Below are positions 63,069 to 64,000 of a DNA stretch of 64,000 nt, piece by piece. The notes under the pieces are model-generated. The model searched no databases. It was not told where the DNA came from and worked only from the letters and a program-made list of their open reading frames with translations. This DNA is from Karalla daura (taxonomy: Eukaryota; Chordata; Actinopteri; Chaetodontiformes; Leiognathidae), in contig JANZKI010000041.1 in the NCBI GenBank assembly GCA_029224185.1, positions 822,972 through 886,971 on the forward strand. Reading direction: 5' to 3'. A program made the position numbers and the translations under genes. Every line of letters starts with the position of its first letter. The first letter of the stretch is position 1.

Positions 63069-63971
63069 GCAACAGGCTTGAAAAGTGTTTAGAACGCTTA
63101 GTTGAGCCTGTTTACAGCCCCCTGCATAGTAGAATGCAGGGAAAAGCGCTTTGAAAAAGTTTGTTGATACGTGCACCATTGGCCCATACGCAGTGCAGCA
63201 ACAGGCTTGAAAAGTGTTTAGAACGCTTAGTTGAGCCTGTTTACAGCCCCCTGCATAGGAGACTGCGGGGAAAAGCGCTTTGAAAAAGTTTGTTGATACG
63301 TGCACCATTGGCCCACACGCAGTGCAGCAACAGGCCTGAAAAGTGTTTAGAACGCTTAGTTGAGCCTGTTTACAGCCCCCTGCATAGGAGACTGTGGGGA
63401 AAAGCGCTTTGAAAAAGTTTGTTGATACGTGCACCATTGGCCCACACGCAGTGCAGCAACAGGCCTGAAAAGTGTTTAGAACGCTTAGTTGAGCCTGTTT
63501 ACAGCCCCCTGCATGGGAGACTGCGGGGAAAAGCGCTTTGAAAAAGTTTGTTGATACGTGCACCATTGGCCCACACGCAGTGCAGCAACAGGCCTGAAAA
63601 GTGTTTAGAACGCTTAGTTGAGCCTGTTTACAGCCCCCTGCATAGGAGACTGCGGGGAAAAGCGCTTTGATAAAGTTTGTTGATACGTGCACCATTGGCC
63701 CACACGCAGTGCAGCAACAGGCTTGAAAAGTGTTTAGAACGCTTAGTTGAGCCTGTTTACAGCCCCCTGCATAGTAGAATGCAGGGAAAAGCGCTTTGAA
63801 AAAGTTTGTTGATACGTGCACCATTGGCCCATACACAGTGCAGCAACAGGCTTGAAAAGTGTTTAGAACGCTTTGTTGAGCCTGTTTACAGCCCCCTGCA
63901 TGGGAGACTGCGGGGAAAAGCGCTTTGATAAAGTTTGTTGATAAGTGCACCATTGGCCCACACGCAGTGCA

Positions 63972-64000
63972 GCAACAGGCCTGAAAAGTGTTTAGAACGC
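63972..64000. repeat. Partial monomer at the window edge (29 bases)
   Basis: First 29 bases of monomer 497, consensus sequence with C10. Its position directly after a CTTTG/GATAAG unit predicts that it is the boundary monomer of a further HOR. Confidence 0.9.

Larger units (their letters stand above)
60231..63971. repeat. HOR block H11 (29 monomers, divergent, no length variants)
   Basis: All 29 units are 129 bp. The second unit carries G70A (CTGCAGGG near 60430), as in H1-H5 and unlike H6-H10. Inside are a 516-bp tandem duplication (60876-61907) and a unit with clustered private changes (61998-62055). The terminal part has the GTAGAATG unit at 62811, the undeleted CTTCG unit at 62940, further GTAGAATG units at 63069 and 63714, and the CTTTG/GATAAG unit at 63843 that elsewhere always directly precedes a boundary monomer. 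Confidence 0.85.
1..64000. repeat. 129-bp tandem satellite array with higher-order repeats
   Basis: The array fills the window without interruption. Monomers start at 1, 130, 259 and so on. The count is 496 complete units (485 of 129 bp, 7 of 126 bp, 4 of 131 bp) plus 29 bases. The consensus has 65 G/C of 129. Recurrent variant sites, numbered from GCAACAGG: 2, 10, 32, 41, 50, 60, 62, 66, 69-72, 78, 87, 93, 96, 98, 100-102, 117, 119, 122 and 123. Five of the six reading frames of the monomer are closed; the one open frame is on the minus strand and stays open because 129 is a multiple of 3. No unique DNA, transposon, RNA gene or poly-A tail was seen. Such a uniform long array with HORs is typical of eukaryotic centromeric or heterochromatic satellites. 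The family and species are not recognised, and the functional location is inference. Confidence 0.97.

Noticed and set aside
1..64000. CRISPR array
   Set aside because: Repeats are contiguous 129-bp units with no unique spacers between them, far longer than CRISPR repeats, and no cas-like gene is present.
1..64000. Primate alpha satellite or another textbook centromeric family
   Set aside because: The monomer length (129 rather than 171 bp) and sequence do not match what I know of alphoid DNA. I cannot assign it to any named family.
1..64000. Ribosomal DNA spacer subrepeats, telomeric repeats or a bacterial repeat gene
   Set aside because: No rRNA segment, no short telomeric motif and no unique flanking gene occur anywhere in 64 kb. 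Such a long pure array would be exceptional in a bacterium.
1..64000. tRNA-derived or transposon-derived repeat (A/B boxes, target-site duplications, terminal repeats)
   Set aside because: No convincing promoter boxes, poly-A tract or terminal inverted repeats were seen within the monomer or between HORs.

Overview
The whole 64,000-base window is one uninterrupted head-to-tail array of a 129-bp satellite monomer. I found no gene, RNA gene, transposon, or unique-sequence island. If a monomer is phased to start at GCAACAGG (position 1), the window holds 496 complete monomers plus the first 29 bases of a 497th: 485 units of 129 bp, 7 of 126 bp (a 3-base deletion) and 4 of 131 bp (a TA insertion), which sum exactly to 63,971 bases. 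The consensus monomer is about 50% GC (65 of 129) and carries 5 CpGs. An array of this scale and homogeneity points to a eukaryotic chromosome, probably centromeric, pericentromeric or other heterochromatin. I do not recognise the monomer family and cannot name a species.

Monomers differ at roughly 25 recurrent sites, and the order of variants shows a higher-order repeat (HOR) organisation. One monomer type recurs at the start of each HOR: it has G-to-T at monomer position 98 and directly follows a unit with A-to-T at position 32 and C-to-A at 102. It begins at 5287, 11094, 14450, 17290, 20130, 29802, 34959, 42309, 47466, 56880 and 60231. I call the resulting blocks H1 to H11. They contain 45, 26, 22, 22, 75, 40, 57, 40, 73, 26 and 29 monomers.

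Layout: 1-5286 is a 41-monomer left flank holding the fullest form of the HOR-terminal block. H1-H4 (5287-20129) form family A, marked by a 131-bp unit ten units before each boundary; H3 and H4 look like identical copies. H5-H10 (20130-60230) form family B, marked by a 126-bp unit two units before each boundary, with large nested segmental duplications of 10 and 22 monomers and insertions of 14 and 47 monomers relative to the shortest copy. H11 (60231-63971) is again different: it keeps an undeleted precursor of the 126-bp unit, has a local four-monomer duplication and one monomer with five clustered private substitutions. The window then ends 29 bases into what should be the next HOR.

Because 129 is divisible by 3 and one of the six frames of the monomer lacks a stop, the minus strand shows apparent reading frames of up to about 3,185 codons. 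I judge these to be by-products of the repeat. Nearly all monomer variants are amino-acid-changing, frameshifts and stops are tolerated and amplified, and a stop-free frame in a 43-codon unit is expected by chance about half the time. The interesting content is the recorded history of unequal exchange, in-register deletion, hybrid monomers and nested amplification, not a coding system.
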